Below the pieces are notes generated by a model. It was not told the origin of the DNA. It was given only the letters and a program-made list of their open reading frames with translations, and made no database searches. The position numbers and the translations under genes were made by a program. A DNA stretch of 64,000 nucleotides from an uncultured Slackia sp. (GTDB taxonomy: Bacteria > Actinomycetota > Coriobacteriia > Coriobacteriales > Eggerthellaceae), in NCBI RefSeq assembly GCF_959608125.1, contig NZ_CAUHPG010000002.1:1-64000 (forward strand). Direction: 5' to 3'. Positions 55,447-64,000 of this stretch are shown piece by piece (position 1 is the stretch's first letter; the number at the start of each line of letters is the position of its first letter).

Positions 55447-56954
55447 CGCCTTCCCCTTTCGGAATCGAGGGCGCGCTGACGCGCCCTTTCGCGACGGGAT
55501 TCCCGACGCGCCTCTTCGCTTCGAGACGAAGCGCGCGATGTCGCACGCCGCCCTTCCGACCGCGACGACGGCGAAACGACATCCGACCCCCGCTGACGAC
55601 GGCGCGTCCGCGAAGCGTCCGAACCCGCGTCCGACGCGCCGCAAAACCCGCGGGAGCGCTCGCCGCGTCCGCGGACGCCCGCAGCATCGTCGCGACGACG
55701 CCCGGGCTGCTCGACCCTGATCACATTCAGGTCGTTGCGGCGGCGCTCATACGGCGTCAGCACGTTGGACCCCACCGAGACCGACATGATCAAGCCCACG
55801 ATGAACAACGACGCGAGCACCGACGAGCCTCCCGACGAGATGAACGGCAACGGCTTGCCCGTAGTCGGAAAGATTCCCGTGGCGCAGGCGATGTTCAGAA
55901 AAGCCTGGCCCACAAGCATCACCGTGAGACCGCCCGCCATCGTGGCGCCGAACGGATCAGGGGCGCGATGCGCGATACGCAGGCCCGCGAACAGGACCAC
56001 AAGGAACAATCCGATGACCGCGAGCGCGCCCACCAGACCGAGCTCTTCCCCGATGACCGAAAAGATGAAGTCGGTCTCGGCTTCGGGCAGGTAGAGGAAC
56101 TTCTCGCGCGAATTGCCCAGACCCACGCCGAACAGGCCGCCTTCGGCGAAGGCGTAGAACGACCTGATCATCTGATAGCCGGTGCCGTAGCCGCCGTAGC
56201 CGTCATCCCACGGATTGAGCCATACGGCAAGGCGATCGGCGCGATAGCCCACCATGCCGAACACGCCCGCTGCAAGCACTGCGAAAAACAGGAGAAGAAA
56301 CCAGCGCAACGGCACTTCGCCGAGCCACATGACGGCGAACGCGCCCATCAAGATCACGATAGCCGAACCCATATCCGACTGCGTCAGATACAGGAAGGCG
56401 AGAGGCGCCACGACGAGCACAAGGGAGGCGATCACCGTATCGCGCCAGCTCGACATCTCCTCGCGATACCGATGGAGAATGCCTGCGGCGGCCACCACGA
56501 GCGCGATCTTGGCGAACTCGGTAGGCTGGATGCTCATGCCGCCGATGAAGATCCAACGCTTCGCACCGAGAATCTCGGTGCCGACGACGGGCACCGCCAG
56601 CAACATGAGCACCGCCGCGCCCCATCCGATCCAAAACCACGGGCCGTCCAGCCAGACGTGGTACGGGACGAACTTCGCCAGCACGAAGGCGATCGCACTG
56701 CCCGCCAGCACGAACAATGCCTGCTTCGAGACGTACGAGAAGATGCTGTCGCCCTGCGAGATGGCTTCGATGGTGGACGCGGAGAACACCATGACCAAGC
56801 CGATCAGCACCAAAAGGATGGTGGCGACCACCAGCATGACGCGAGGCAGCATGATATCGGCCGGCACGCCGCGGGCGTCGGCCTGGCGGCGCGCCTGGTC
56901 GCGCGCGACGGGTCCGGTTGTATCTTGAGAAGACGCGGCTCGGGCCACTATCAC
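55443..56954 (-). CDS. ftsW: FtsW/SEDS peptidoglycan polymerase with long basic tail
   Basis: A ~503-residue SEDS protein with about ten spans. It has QPTEFAKIALV, NSREKFLYLPEAETDFIFSVIGEELGLVGA and PLPFISSGGSS, all typical. The C-terminal ~95 residues are unusually Arg/Ser-rich (RRRDDAAGVRGRGERSRG to RERARQRALDSERGRR), beyond the ordinary FtsW end. The GTG start at 56954 overlaps the ribosome-site area; a second GTG at 56948 is better spaced (AGGGG 9 nt upstream). Confidence 0.92.
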   Translation of the reverse strand: MIVARAASSQDTTGPVARDQARRQADARGVPADIMLPRVMLVVATILLVLIGLVMVFSASTIEAISQGDSIFSYVSKQALFVLAGSAIAFVLAKFVPYHVWLDGPWFWIGWGAAVLMLLAVPVVGTEILGAKRWIFIGGMSIQPTEFAKIALVVAAAGILHRYREEMSSWRDTVIASLVLVVAPLAFLYLTQSDMGSAIVILMGAFAVMWLGEVPLRWFLLLFFAVLAAGVFGMVGYRADRLAVWLNPWDDGYGGYGTGYQMIRSFYAFAEGGLFGVGLGNSREKFLYLPEAETDFIFSVIGEELGLVGALAVIGLFLVVLFAGLRIAHRAPDPFGATMAGGLTVMLVGQAFLNIACATGIFPTTGKPLPFISSGGSSVLASLFIVGLIMSVSVGSNVLTPYERRRNDLNVIRVEQPGRRRDDAAGVRGRGERSRGFCGASDAGSDASRTRRRQRGSDVVSPSSRSEGRRATSRASSRSEEARRESRRERARQRALDSERGRR

Positions 56955-56960
56955 CAGCCC

Positions 56961-58421
56961 CTAGCGCTTGCGCTGCGCGCGGAAGTCGACAAGCTGTTTG
57001 AAGACGCGGCCGCGATGCTCGAACGAGTCGAATTCGTCGAACGACGCGCACGCAGGCGAGAGCACCACGGACTGGCCGGGCTTGGCCATGGCAATGGCGG
57101 CATCCAGCGCATCCTCCATATGCTCGGCACGAACGACCTCGATAGCGGAATCGGCGAAGGCCTTGGCGAAACGTTCGCCCGCCGCGCCGAAGCACACCAC
57201 GCCGCTGCAGATGGCGGACGCATCGCGCACCAAGTCGTCGAGCTCGGTGCCCTTGTCGTGGCCGCCGAGCAAGAAAATGGCGCTGCCGGGCGCGAAGGCG
57301 GATAGCGCCTTGCAAGAAGCATCCACGTTGGTCGCTTTGGAATCATTGAAAAACGCCACGCCCGCGATATCGCCGCAGGGTTCGAGACGATGCTCGAGCG
57401 GCTTGAACGAACGCAGGCCGCGACGCACGTGCTCGGGCGCCACGCCCGCCGCCAAAGCGGCGCTCGCCGCCGCAAGCGCGTTGCTCGCGTTATGCTCGCC
57501 CTTGATGCGCAGGCTCGAGGCGGCGACCAGCTCGATCGACTCGTCGCCGTATTCGACCCTCAACATGCCGTCATGCAGCCAAGCCGCGTTACGAGAGCCG
57601 CAGGCATCCTTCATGCTGCGATCGAGACCCGCAGCGCATCCGATCGGGATGTAATCGAAGCCGCGAGCGTCGTCGTTCTTGAATTCCTTGATGCATGCGC
57701 GCGTGACGTCGCATACCGCATCGATCACGAGCGTCCCCTTCGAGACGGACAGGCGGCGGTAGACGCTCTTCTTCGCTTCGGCATACGCATCGAAAGTCAT
57801 ATGCCAGTACAGATGGTCGGGCGTGATGTTGAGCAGCACCGCCACATCGGGTGCGAACAGGTCCATGGAAGCGAGCTGGAACGAGCTGACCTCCGCGACG
57901 AACACGTCGGCTTCATCGGCCGCGACGGCATCGATGCAGGTGTTGCCGATGTTTCCTACGGCCGCGACGTCTCGGCCCGCCTCGCGCAGGATATGGGTGA
58001 TAAGCGTGGTCGTGGTGGTCTTGCCGTTCGTGCCGGTGACCGCGATCCAGCGCGAATCGGCACGGCTTTCCTGCCACGCGAATTCGACCTCGCTGATCAC
58101 GGCGGAGCTTGCGGCAGCGGCATTCTCGTAGAAACGGGAGAACTGCGAGATGCCGGGGCTGGCAATGCAAAGGTCGTAGCGTTTCTCAAGCGTATAGCGG
58201 TCGAAATAAACCTTCGCGCCACGGCGCTCGCACTCGCGCGCGAACGCACGGGCGTCGTCGTTAGGCTCGCCGGCGGCGATAGTGAGACTGTTCACGCGCG
58301 ACCCCAAAAGGTCGAGGCAATACCGCGCCACCGCCTTTCCGCTTTTACCGAGGCCCAGAACAAGCACGTCTCCGAGCATTGCGGCGGCCGCCTTGCGGCC
58401 TTCGATGCATCCTTTATCCAT
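56961..58421 (-). CDS. murD: UDP-N-acetylmuramoylalanine-D-glutamate ligase MurD
   Basis: A 486-residue ligase that adds D-Glu. VLVLGLGKSGKAVARYCLDLLG starts the N-terminal domain and VTGTNGKTTTTTLI is the ATP loop. NITPDHLYWH and EHRLEPCGDIAGVAFFNDSKATN are family-specific. Length is slightly above normal (~450). Placed between mraY and ftsW in the standard order. Confidence 0.94.
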   Translation of the reverse strand: MDKGCIEGRKAAAAMLGDVLVLGLGKSGKAVARYCLDLLGSRVNSLTIAAGEPNDDARAFARECERRGAKVYFDRYTLEKRYDLCIASPGISQFSRFYENAAAASSAVISEVEFAWQESRADSRWIAVTGTNGKTTTTTLITHILREAGRDVAAVGNIGNTCIDAVAADEADVFVAEVSSFQLASMDLFAPDVAVLLNITPDHLYWHMTFDAYAEAKKSVYRRLSVSKGTLVIDAVCDVTRACIKEFKNDDARGFDYIPIGCAAGLDRSMKDACGSRNAAWLHDGMLRVEYGDESIELVAASSLRIKGEHNASNALAAASAALAAGVAPEHVRRGLRSFKPLEHRLEPCGDIAGVAFFNDSKATNVDASCKALSAFAPGSAIFLLGGHDKGTELDDLVRDASAICSGVVCFGAAGERFAKAFADSAIEVVRAEHMEDALDAAIAMAKPGQSVVLSPACASFDEFDSFEHRGRVFKQLVDFRAQRKR

Positions 58422-58516
58422 GACGATTCCCTCTCATCGACGTTTTTCCTTATAAACACGCATCGCCGCGTCGAAGCGGCGATGCCCTCATCGTTCGGCG
58501 CGGAGGCGATGGCGCC

Positions 58517-59575
58517 CTAGCCTGCCATCACGATAGGCTGGATGAACCACAGGACGAAGCCGAATGCGGCAAGCACGCCCGATACGATCCAGAAGCGGAT
58601 GACGACCTTCGTTTCGCTCCATCCCTTCTTCTCGAAGTGATGGTGCAGAGGAGCCATAAGGAACAGCCTTTTCTTGGTGCGTTTGAAATAAAGCACCTGA
58701 AGCATGACCGACAGGGCCTCGGCGACGAACAGGCCGCCGATGATGATCGAGTAGACCTCGGTTTTGGTAAGCATGGCCACGCAGCCGAGAGCCGCGCCGA
58801 GCGCAAGCGAGCCCGTGTCGCCCATGAAGATGTCGGCCGGATAGGCGTTGAACCACAAGAACCCGACGCAGGCGCCCGCGATGGTGGCGGAAAGAACCGC
58901 GATCGGCAGCATATCGAGACGATACGAAATGGCCGCCATGACCACCATGACCACCATGACCGTGCCTGCAGCCAGGCCGTCGAGACCGTCGGTCAGGTTG
59001 ACGGCATTGCTCAGGCCGCCCAGCAGGATCAGGCTGAACGCCAGATAGAGCCAGGGGATACGAAAACCGCCCTCGACGAAGTCGCACGGGATGGTGGTGG
59101 TAAGCACGCCCAGATCGATCGGCGGAAGGAACGGGATGTGCACGATAGGTTCGATGCCCATGAAGTTCACGACCACCAAAGTGAACACCGCGAACGTGGA
59201 GAATTGGCCGATAAGCTTGCCCTTCGGCGTCAAACCCAAAGAGCGCTCATGGATGACCTTCGACGCGTCGTCGAACAGGCCCAAAGCGCCGATGGCCAGC
59301 GTAGCCACAAGCGCCGCGATGAACTCGGGCGACGGCTCGGCCACAAGAAGCGCGGTCAGCACGATCGCGACGATCATGATGACGCCGCCCATGGTAGGCG
59401 TACCCTGTTTCACCAGATGGCTCTGAGGGCCGTCGGCGCGCACCTGCTGACCGATATGCGTGCGCGTGAGAAGCTTGATCCACGCAGGCATGAGCACCAT
59501 GGTGATCGCAGCCGCGACCACGAAGCCCAAAAATACGAGGAACGTGGGGTAAGACGAGAAGATACTGCTGAGCAT
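58517..59575 (-). CDS. mraY: Phospho-N-acetylmuramoyl-pentapeptide transferase MraY
   Basis: A 352-residue integral enzyme, about ten spans, that makes lipid I. KQGTPTMGGVIMI, FDDASKV, LTDGLDGLAAG, MGDTGSLALG and APLHHHFEKKGW with catalytic His/Asp are all present. The start ATG overlaps the murF stop (TAATG). Confidence 0.96.
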   Translation of the reverse strand: MLSSIFSSYPTFLVFLGFVVAAAITMVLMPAWIKLLTRTHIGQQVRADGPQSHLVKQGTPTMGGVIMIVAIVLTALLVAEPSPEFIAALVATLAIGALGLFDDASKVIHERSLGLTPKGKLIGQFSTFAVFTLVVVNFMGIEPIVHIPFLPPIDLGVLTTTIPCDFVEGGFRIPWLYLAFSLILLGGLSNAVNLTDGLDGLAAGTVMVVMVVMAAISYRLDMLPIAVLSATIAGACVGFLWFNAYPADIFMGDTGSLALGAALGCVAMLTKTEVYSIIIGGLFVAEALSVMLQVLYFKRTKKRLFLMAPLHHHFEKKGWSETKVVIRFWIVSGVLAAFGFVLWFIQPIVMAG

Positions 59576-61029
59576 TAGGCGATTATCCCTTCGACGACGC
59601 GGTCGAGATGCATGAAATGCGAGGCTTTGACCAGCACGACATCCGACGAATCGATCCTTCCTTCCAAAGCGCGCACGGCCTCGCAGGCGTCGGCGACGCG
59701 CACGATGCGCTCTTCGGGCATGCCGGCCTCGAGAGCGCCTGCGGCGATATCGGCCGCGGCCTCGCCCACGCAAACAAGCAGGCCGACGCCCGCCCGAGCC
59801 GCCGCGCGGCCTGTTTCCCTATGGCCCTCGACGCTTTCTGCACCGAGTTCGCCCATATCGCCGAGCACCGCGACCTTGCGTCCGGACGCCTTATAGCTTT
59901 CGAGCATGGCAAGCGACGCCTTCATGGACGCGGGGCTCGCGTTATAGGCATCGTCGAACACCACGGCACCGCATGCCGCACGCTTGACCTCCTGGCGACC
60001 GGCTTCCGGTCGGGCTTCGCCCAAGGCGCGCGCCACGTCGGGCAGGCCTATGCCGCACGCCAGACCGATAGCAGCCGCGCCGCAAGCATTGGATACGTTA
60101 TGGACGCCGCGAAGACCCAGCGAGCACGCGACGCGCTCGACCTCGTCGCCGATGACGGCGAAGCCGCGGGCGCACAGCATGAAGCTCGGACGGCCCTCGT
60201 CGTCGACCGAGACGCCCTCGGCCCAGACGGCGCAGCCTTCGCCTTCGGGCTCGCCCGCAGCGCTGAAATCCGCTTCGTTCAGCATGCCTTCGGCCAGGCG
60301 GCCGCAAGAGCGCAGAAACGGCGTCATATCGTCGGCGGCGTTCACGAACGCGAACGAGCCGGGCTCGAGCGCGTCGAAGAGCTCGGCCTTGGCGCGGGCG
60401 ATGTTCTCACGCGAGCCGAGGCGCTCGAGATGCGACACGCCGACATTGTTGACCAGGCCCATGTCAGGCTTGGCGAACGAGCAGATGTGGGCGATCTGGC
60501 CCAAGTCGTCCATGCCCATCTCCACGACGAGCATCTCGCAATCGGCGTCGGCCGAAAGCACCGTATAAGGCGCGCCGAGTTCGTTGTTGAAGTTGCCCTT
60601 GGTGGCGACGGTCTTGAAACGCGAGGAAAGAACCTGGCGCGTAAGGCTTTTCACCGTGGTCTTGCCAACCGACCCCGTAATGCCCACGACCGTGGCCGAG
60701 AGCAGAGAGCGCCATGCGGCGGCAAGCGCCGTGATAGCGGATTCGACATCGTCGACCACGACGATGCCCGCGCCGCGGGAGCGCGACGCCTCGAGCGCGG
60801 CGGCATCGGGCTCGCGGCCCGCCAGCACCAGCATCGCGCCCGCTTCGACGGCCGATGAGATGAAATCGTTGCCGTCGACACGCTCGCCCGGAAGGGCGGC
60901 GTAGAGGCAATCCTGCCATGCCGTGCGCGAATCCCAAGTGAGACCCACCAGATCGCGCTCGGCGTCTGCGGGGGCGAGCGCGAGGCGCCCGCCCGTGATA
61001 TCGAGAATGCGGTTCGTGTCCAGTTTCAT
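59575..61029 (-). CDS. murF: UDP-MurNAc-tripeptide-D-alanyl-D-Ala ligase MurF
   Basis: A 484-residue ligase that adds D-Ala-D-Ala. SRTAWQDCLYAALPGERVDGNDF is the N-terminal domain and GITGSVGKTTVKSL the ATP loop. NFNNELGAPYTVL and FDDAYNASPASMKASL are diagnostic MurF rather than MurE features. It directly follows ftsI, with no murE between. Confidence 0.94.
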   Translation of the reverse strand: MKLDTNRILDITGGRLALAPADAERDLVGLTWDSRTAWQDCLYAALPGERVDGNDFISSAVEAGAMLVLAGREPDAAALEASRSRGAGIVVVDDVESAITALAAAWRSLLSATVVGITGSVGKTTVKSLTRQVLSSRFKTVATKGNFNNELGAPYTVLSADADCEMLVVEMGMDDLGQIAHICSFAKPDMGLVNNVGVSHLERLGSRENIARAKAELFDALEPGSFAFVNAADDMTPFLRSCGRLAEGMLNEADFSAAGEPEGEGCAVWAEGVSVDDEGRPSFMLCARGFAVIGDEVERVACSLGLRGVHNVSNACGAAAIGLACGIGLPDVARALGEARPEAGRQEVKRAACGAVVFDDAYNASPASMKASLAMLESYKASGRKVAVLGDMGELGAESVEGHRETGRAAARAGVGLLVCVGEAAADIAAGALEAGMPEERIVRVADACEAVRALEGRIDSSDVVLVKASHFMHLDRVVEGIIA

Positions 61030-61068
61030 GTTCGATGCTTTCTGACGTGAACGCCCGCGCACGGGCGG

Positions 61069-62772
61069 CTAGTCGCTTTGAACCACGCGGTAGCGGCTTA
61101 TGGCTTCGGTCATTATATCCTTAAACACTTCGGTGGTATTTCGCTCGTAGGGAACCTCGTTCACACCCACAAAACACACGAGCGGCGTCGAAGCGTTCGG
61201 CAGCACACCGACGAAATCGAGGTTATGGGAGTGCTTGGCGTACTGGCCGGTATCCTCATCGACGTATTCCGCCGTACCGGTCTTGCCCGCCACGGTGTAG
61301 CCATCGATGGCAGCGCCCTGGCCCGTTCCCTCTTCCACGACCGTTTCGAGCATGCTGACCATAGGGGCGATCGCCGCCTTGTTCTCGATGATCGTCTCCG
61401 ATTCGTACGTCATAACCTCGCCCGTCTGGGGTTTGGACAGCAGGAGATGCGGCGTCACGGCCACGCCGTCGTTGACAAGGGCTCCGTAGAAGCGCGTCAT
61501 CTGCAAAGGCGTGGTGGCGATACCTTGGCCGAACGTGACGTTGTATTTGAGGATCTGCGACCACGTTTCCACATTCGGCGCCAGATAGCCCCCCGCTTCT
61601 CCCGGATAGTCGATGCCGGTGGCGCCGTTGAGACCGTAGGTCACGATCTTGTCGTACAAGGGGGCGAAGCCCAAGTGGCTCTCGACGAGCAGCGAGATGC
61701 CGACATTGGACGAGTCCTGCATCACATAGCGCGCGGTCATGGTCATATCGCCGCGCTCATGCGCGTCGGTGATCACGTATTCATCGGCCGCCAGCCCCGC
61801 CGGCGCGAACACCGTGGTATCGGGCGAAATCGAACCGGTCTCGAGCAAGGCCGTCATGGAAGCGGTCTTGAAAATCGAACCCGGCTCGTAAGCCTGAGTG
61901 ACGGGCTTGAGGGAGTCGGAACCCACTTCGGATTCCGAAGGCGCCGCCGGGTCGAAATACGGAGTGGACGCGATCGCCAGCAGGTCGCCCGTCGACGCAT
62001 CCATGAGGACTGCGCCGCCGTCCTCGCCGCCGATCTGCTCGACACCCTCGGCAAGGCGTTTCTCCAGATAGCTCTGCATGTCGATATCGATTGAAATCAC
62101 GATATCCTGGCCGTCTTTCGCAGGCTCGTCGACCTCGGTGCCGCCTGGAATGGGAATGCCCTTGCCGCCGCGCTGCACGACAAGCTTGCCAGGCGTGCCT
62201 TTGAGGATGTCGTCGTAATACAGCTCGAGGCCCGACACGCCCTGCCCATCCACGTTGACGAAGCCGAGAACCTGGCCGGCGACCTTGCCGTAAGGACAGA
62301 CGCGCTTCGTGTCGTCGATGAAATAGATGCCGGTCAGCCCCTTCTCGCGCAACGCATCGGCCACGTCTACATCGGCTTTACGCTTGATGTAGACGAATGT
62401 GGTGTCCTGGGAAAGCAGGTCGCGATACTCGGAAGCATCGCCGCCGAGGGAATCGGCCAGCGCCTGCGCTGTAGAAGCCCTGTCGACGACCTCCTTGGGA
62501 TTCGCGTAGACCGTCGTGGCATCGACGCTGGTGGCCAACACGTTTCCGTTGCGGTCGTAGATAGTTCCGCGACGCGGCGAGATGTCGGCGCTCACCGTGC
62601 GCGATGCCGCAGCGGCGGAACTGAACTCATCGGCCTTGATGACCTGCAAATACACAAGACGGCCGGCCCATGCCATGGCGATCAGGAGAAACGACAGCAG
62701 CAAAAAAGACAGACGGCTCGAAGGCGAGCCGTCGGAAACGCTGCGTGGATTGGATGGTCTACGTTCGCTCAT
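61069..62772 (-). CDS. ftsI: FtsI/PBP2-type penicillin-binding transpeptidase
   Basis: A 567-residue class B PBP with an N-terminal anchor (about 20-42) and RRGTIYDRNGNVLA. Catalytic motifs are SIFK (Ser in EPGSIFKTAS), SSN in QDSSNVGIS, and KTG in AGKTGTAEY. No C-terminal PASTA domain is present, in contrast to many Gram-positive PBPs of this type. It lies 3 nt downstream of ftsL. Confidence 0.94.
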   Translation of the reverse strand: MSERRPSNPRSVSDGSPSSRLSFLLLSFLLIAMAWAGRLVYLQVIKADEFSSAAAASRTVSADISPRRGTIYDRNGNVLATSVDATTVYANPKEVVDRASTAQALADSLGGDASEYRDLLSQDTTFVYIKRKADVDVADALREKGLTGIYFIDDTKRVCPYGKVAGQVLGFVNVDGQGVSGLELYYDDILKGTPGKLVVQRGGKGIPIPGGTEVDEPAKDGQDIVISIDIDMQSYLEKRLAEGVEQIGGEDGGAVLMDASTGDLLAIASTPYFDPAAPSESEVGSDSLKPVTQAYEPGSIFKTASMTALLETGSISPDTTVFAPAGLAADEYVITDAHERGDMTMTARYVMQDSSNVGISLLVESHLGFAPLYDKIVTYGLNGATGIDYPGEAGGYLAPNVETWSQILKYNVTFGQGIATTPLQMTRFYGALVNDGVAVTPHLLLSKPQTGEVMTYESETIIENKAAIAPMVSMLETVVEEGTGQGAAIDGYTVAGKTGTAEYVDEDTGQYAKHSHNLDFVGVLPNASTPLVCFVGVNEVPYERNTTEVFKDIMTEAISRYRVVQSD

Positions 62773-62775
62773 CGA

Positions 62776-63261
62776 TTATCCTTGATTCGCAATGGCGGCG
62801 ATGCTTCCGGACAAAGAAAGATTGCCCTCCGCATCCGTCGCCACGATGTCGGGAGGCAGCACGACCGCTTCGGTGCTCAGCGGAGGCGCCATGCCTAGAC
62901 TCGCCGCCTCGACGCGAATATGGGTCGAGTTGGAAAGCCTGCTTTGCTGCACCTCGAGATCGCTTCCGTAGGACCTGGCATTCTCGATCTTGGCGCTCAA
63001 ATCGTCGGCGGCAATCGAGCTCGTGACGCTTGCCGCGGTCAGACCGACGCGTATACAGCACAACGTCGCGACAACCAAAGCGGCCGCGACGATGACTTTC
63101 GCTATTCCCATAACCGATGCGGGAAGCGTCTCCACATCGGAATATTTCCGCCGACCGGGTATGACCTCGAAGTCGGCGCCCGAGCGGTCGGGCACGGCCG
63201 GCGCGGAGCTGCCGTATAGGTATCCCGACCGGGAGGCACGGTATGCATTCGTGCGACTCAC
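62776..63261 (-). CDS. ftsL: FtsL-like septum protein
   Basis: A 161-residue bitopic protein: ~50 cytoplasmic residues, one span (VMGIAKVIVAAALVVATLCC), then a coiled coil (DDLSAKIENARSYGSDLEVQQSRLS) and a short tail. This is the FtsL/DivIC plan, and it sits between rsmH and ftsI as FtsL does. Sequence identity in this family is always weak, so the call rests on position and layout. GTG start with GGGGG upstream. Confidence 0.8.
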   Translation of the reverse strand: MSRTNAYRASRSGYLYGSSAPAVPDRSGADFEVIPGRRKYSDVETLPASVMGIAKVIVAAALVVATLCCIRVGLTAASVTSSIAADDLSAKIENARSYGSDLEVQQSRLSNSTHIRVEAASLGMAPPLSTEAVVLPPDIVATDAEGNLSLSGSIAAIANQG

Positions 63262-63323
63262 ACCGGCCCCCTTTCTTCAGATGCAACGCTCTTCGGTCGG
63301 CTTGCTCTACTCGCGTATCGGCA

Positions 63324-64000
63324 TTAACGTATCTTCTCCGCGACACGCAGCTTGGCGCTGCGGGCGCGCGGGTTGCGCTCGATTTCCTCCGGCGTCGGAA
63401 GAATCGGCTTGCGCGTGACGATCTTCAGCGCCGGATCGGCCCCGCACGCGCATACGGGAAGTCCGGGAGGGCAGGTGCAGGTGCGCGCATGCTCTGCGAA
63501 CACTTCCTTGACGACCCTGTCCTCAAGAGAATGGTAGCTGATCACCAGAATGCGGCCTTTCGGGTTCAGCCAACGCACCGCCGCCTCCAAACCGCTGCGC
63601 AAGACCGAAAGCTCGGAGTTCACCTCGATGCGCAGAGCCTGGAACGTCCTTTTGGCGGGATGGCCGCCTGCACGACGCGCCGATGCGGGAATGGCGGCCT
63701 TGATGATCTCGACGAGCTGCCCGCTCGTCTCGATGGGGGCGCGCTCGCGCGCAGCGACGATGAACTGCGCGATACGGCTGGCCCACTTCTCATCGGAATA
63801 ATCGCGGATGATCCGAGCGAGCTCTGCTGCATCCAGGGTGTTGACGAGCTCTGCTGCGGTTGTGGTCTGGTTGCCCGGATCCATCCTCATGTCCAGGGGG
63901 GCATCCTCTTTGAACGAGAACCCCCGCGACGGAAAATCAAGCTGCGGCGAAGAAACGCCCAAATCGAACAGAATGGCATCGATGCCAGGAACCTCGGCTT
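63324..64000 (-). CDS. rsmH: 16S rRNA m4C1402 methyltransferase RsmH (5' end outside window)
   Basis: Partial; the start lies beyond the right edge. About 225 residues are seen. FDLGVSSPQLD, PLDMRMDP, AARRAGGHPAKRTFQALRIEVN, and ISYHSLEDRVVK are all RsmH signatures. It methylates C1402 of 16S rRNA together with RsmI. An insert with four Cys (CTCPPGLPVCACG) precedes the C-terminus, as in many members. First visible gene of the division and cell wall cluster. Confidence 0.94.
   Translation of the reverse strand, partial: AEVPGIDAILFDLGVSSPQLDFPSRGFSFKEDAPLDMRMDPGNQTTTAAELVNTLDAAELARIIRDYSDEKWASRIAQFIVAARERAPIETSGQLVEIIKAAIPASARRAGGHPAKRTFQALRIEVNSELSVLRSGLEAAVRWLNPKGRILVISYHSLEDRVVKEVFAEHARTCTCPPGLPVCACGADPALKIVTRKPILPTPEEIERNPRARSAKLRVAEKIR

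Overview
The window is high-GC bacterial chromosome with compact operons, mostly on the minus strand. Several traits point to the actinobacterial class Coriobacteriia, probably family Eggerthellaceae: a cell-division cluster with sepF, yggT and divIVA but no ftsA; a 12-TM membrane protein fused to a LuxR-type DNA-binding domain beside a respiratory-type gene set; many flavin/CoA enzymes; and a group 3b-like NiFe hydrogenase. The assignment is inferred from gene content, not from a database search.

Region 1 (1-15.3 kb) is the most distinctive part. It is a cai/fix-like anaerobic reductase locus: two MFS transporters, a double-hotdog (MaoC-type) enoyl-CoA hydratase, a CaiC-like CoA ligase, a CaiB-like CoA transferase, a CaiA-like acyl-CoA reductase, an HSL-type esterase, and fixABCX for electron delivery. 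Between the two halves lies a membrane LuxR regulator whose HTH is broken by a 4-bp tandem duplication. CaiD, CaiE and CaiT are absent. The hydratase, the MFS proteins and the esterase may take over their jobs or adapt the pathway to another substrate. Noncoding hairpins separate several of these genes.

Region 2 (15.7-19.8 kb) is a four-gene NiFe hydrogenase operon (hydBGDA). Its large subunit ends exactly at the last nickel-site histidine. Region 3 (19.8-33.6 kb) is housekeeping: ndk, a TPR membrane protein, a cyclophilin, tRNA-Arg, an RlmD/TrmA-type methylase, a UspA protein, tRNA-Gly followed by a decayed gene-poor gap, a novel Cys-repeat protein, smpB, rnr, a probably inactive S41 protease homologue, ftsXE and a split transketolase.

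Region 4 (33.6-45.5 kb) holds prfB (no programmed frameshift, altered SPF motif), secA, a large ATPase-SARP regulator, the CCA-adding enzyme, tRNA-Gln and tRNA-Glu, the thiamine genes thiM-thiE-thiD under a TPP riboswitch, and thiN. Region 5 (45.6-64 kb) has RNase P RNA, then divIVA-yggT-sepF-yggS-pgeF and the division/cell wall cluster, read on the minus strand as rsmH-ftsL-ftsI-murF-mraY-murD-ftsW-murG-murC-murB-ftsQ-ftsZ. murE is missing from its usual place between ftsI and murF. rsmH runs off the right edge.
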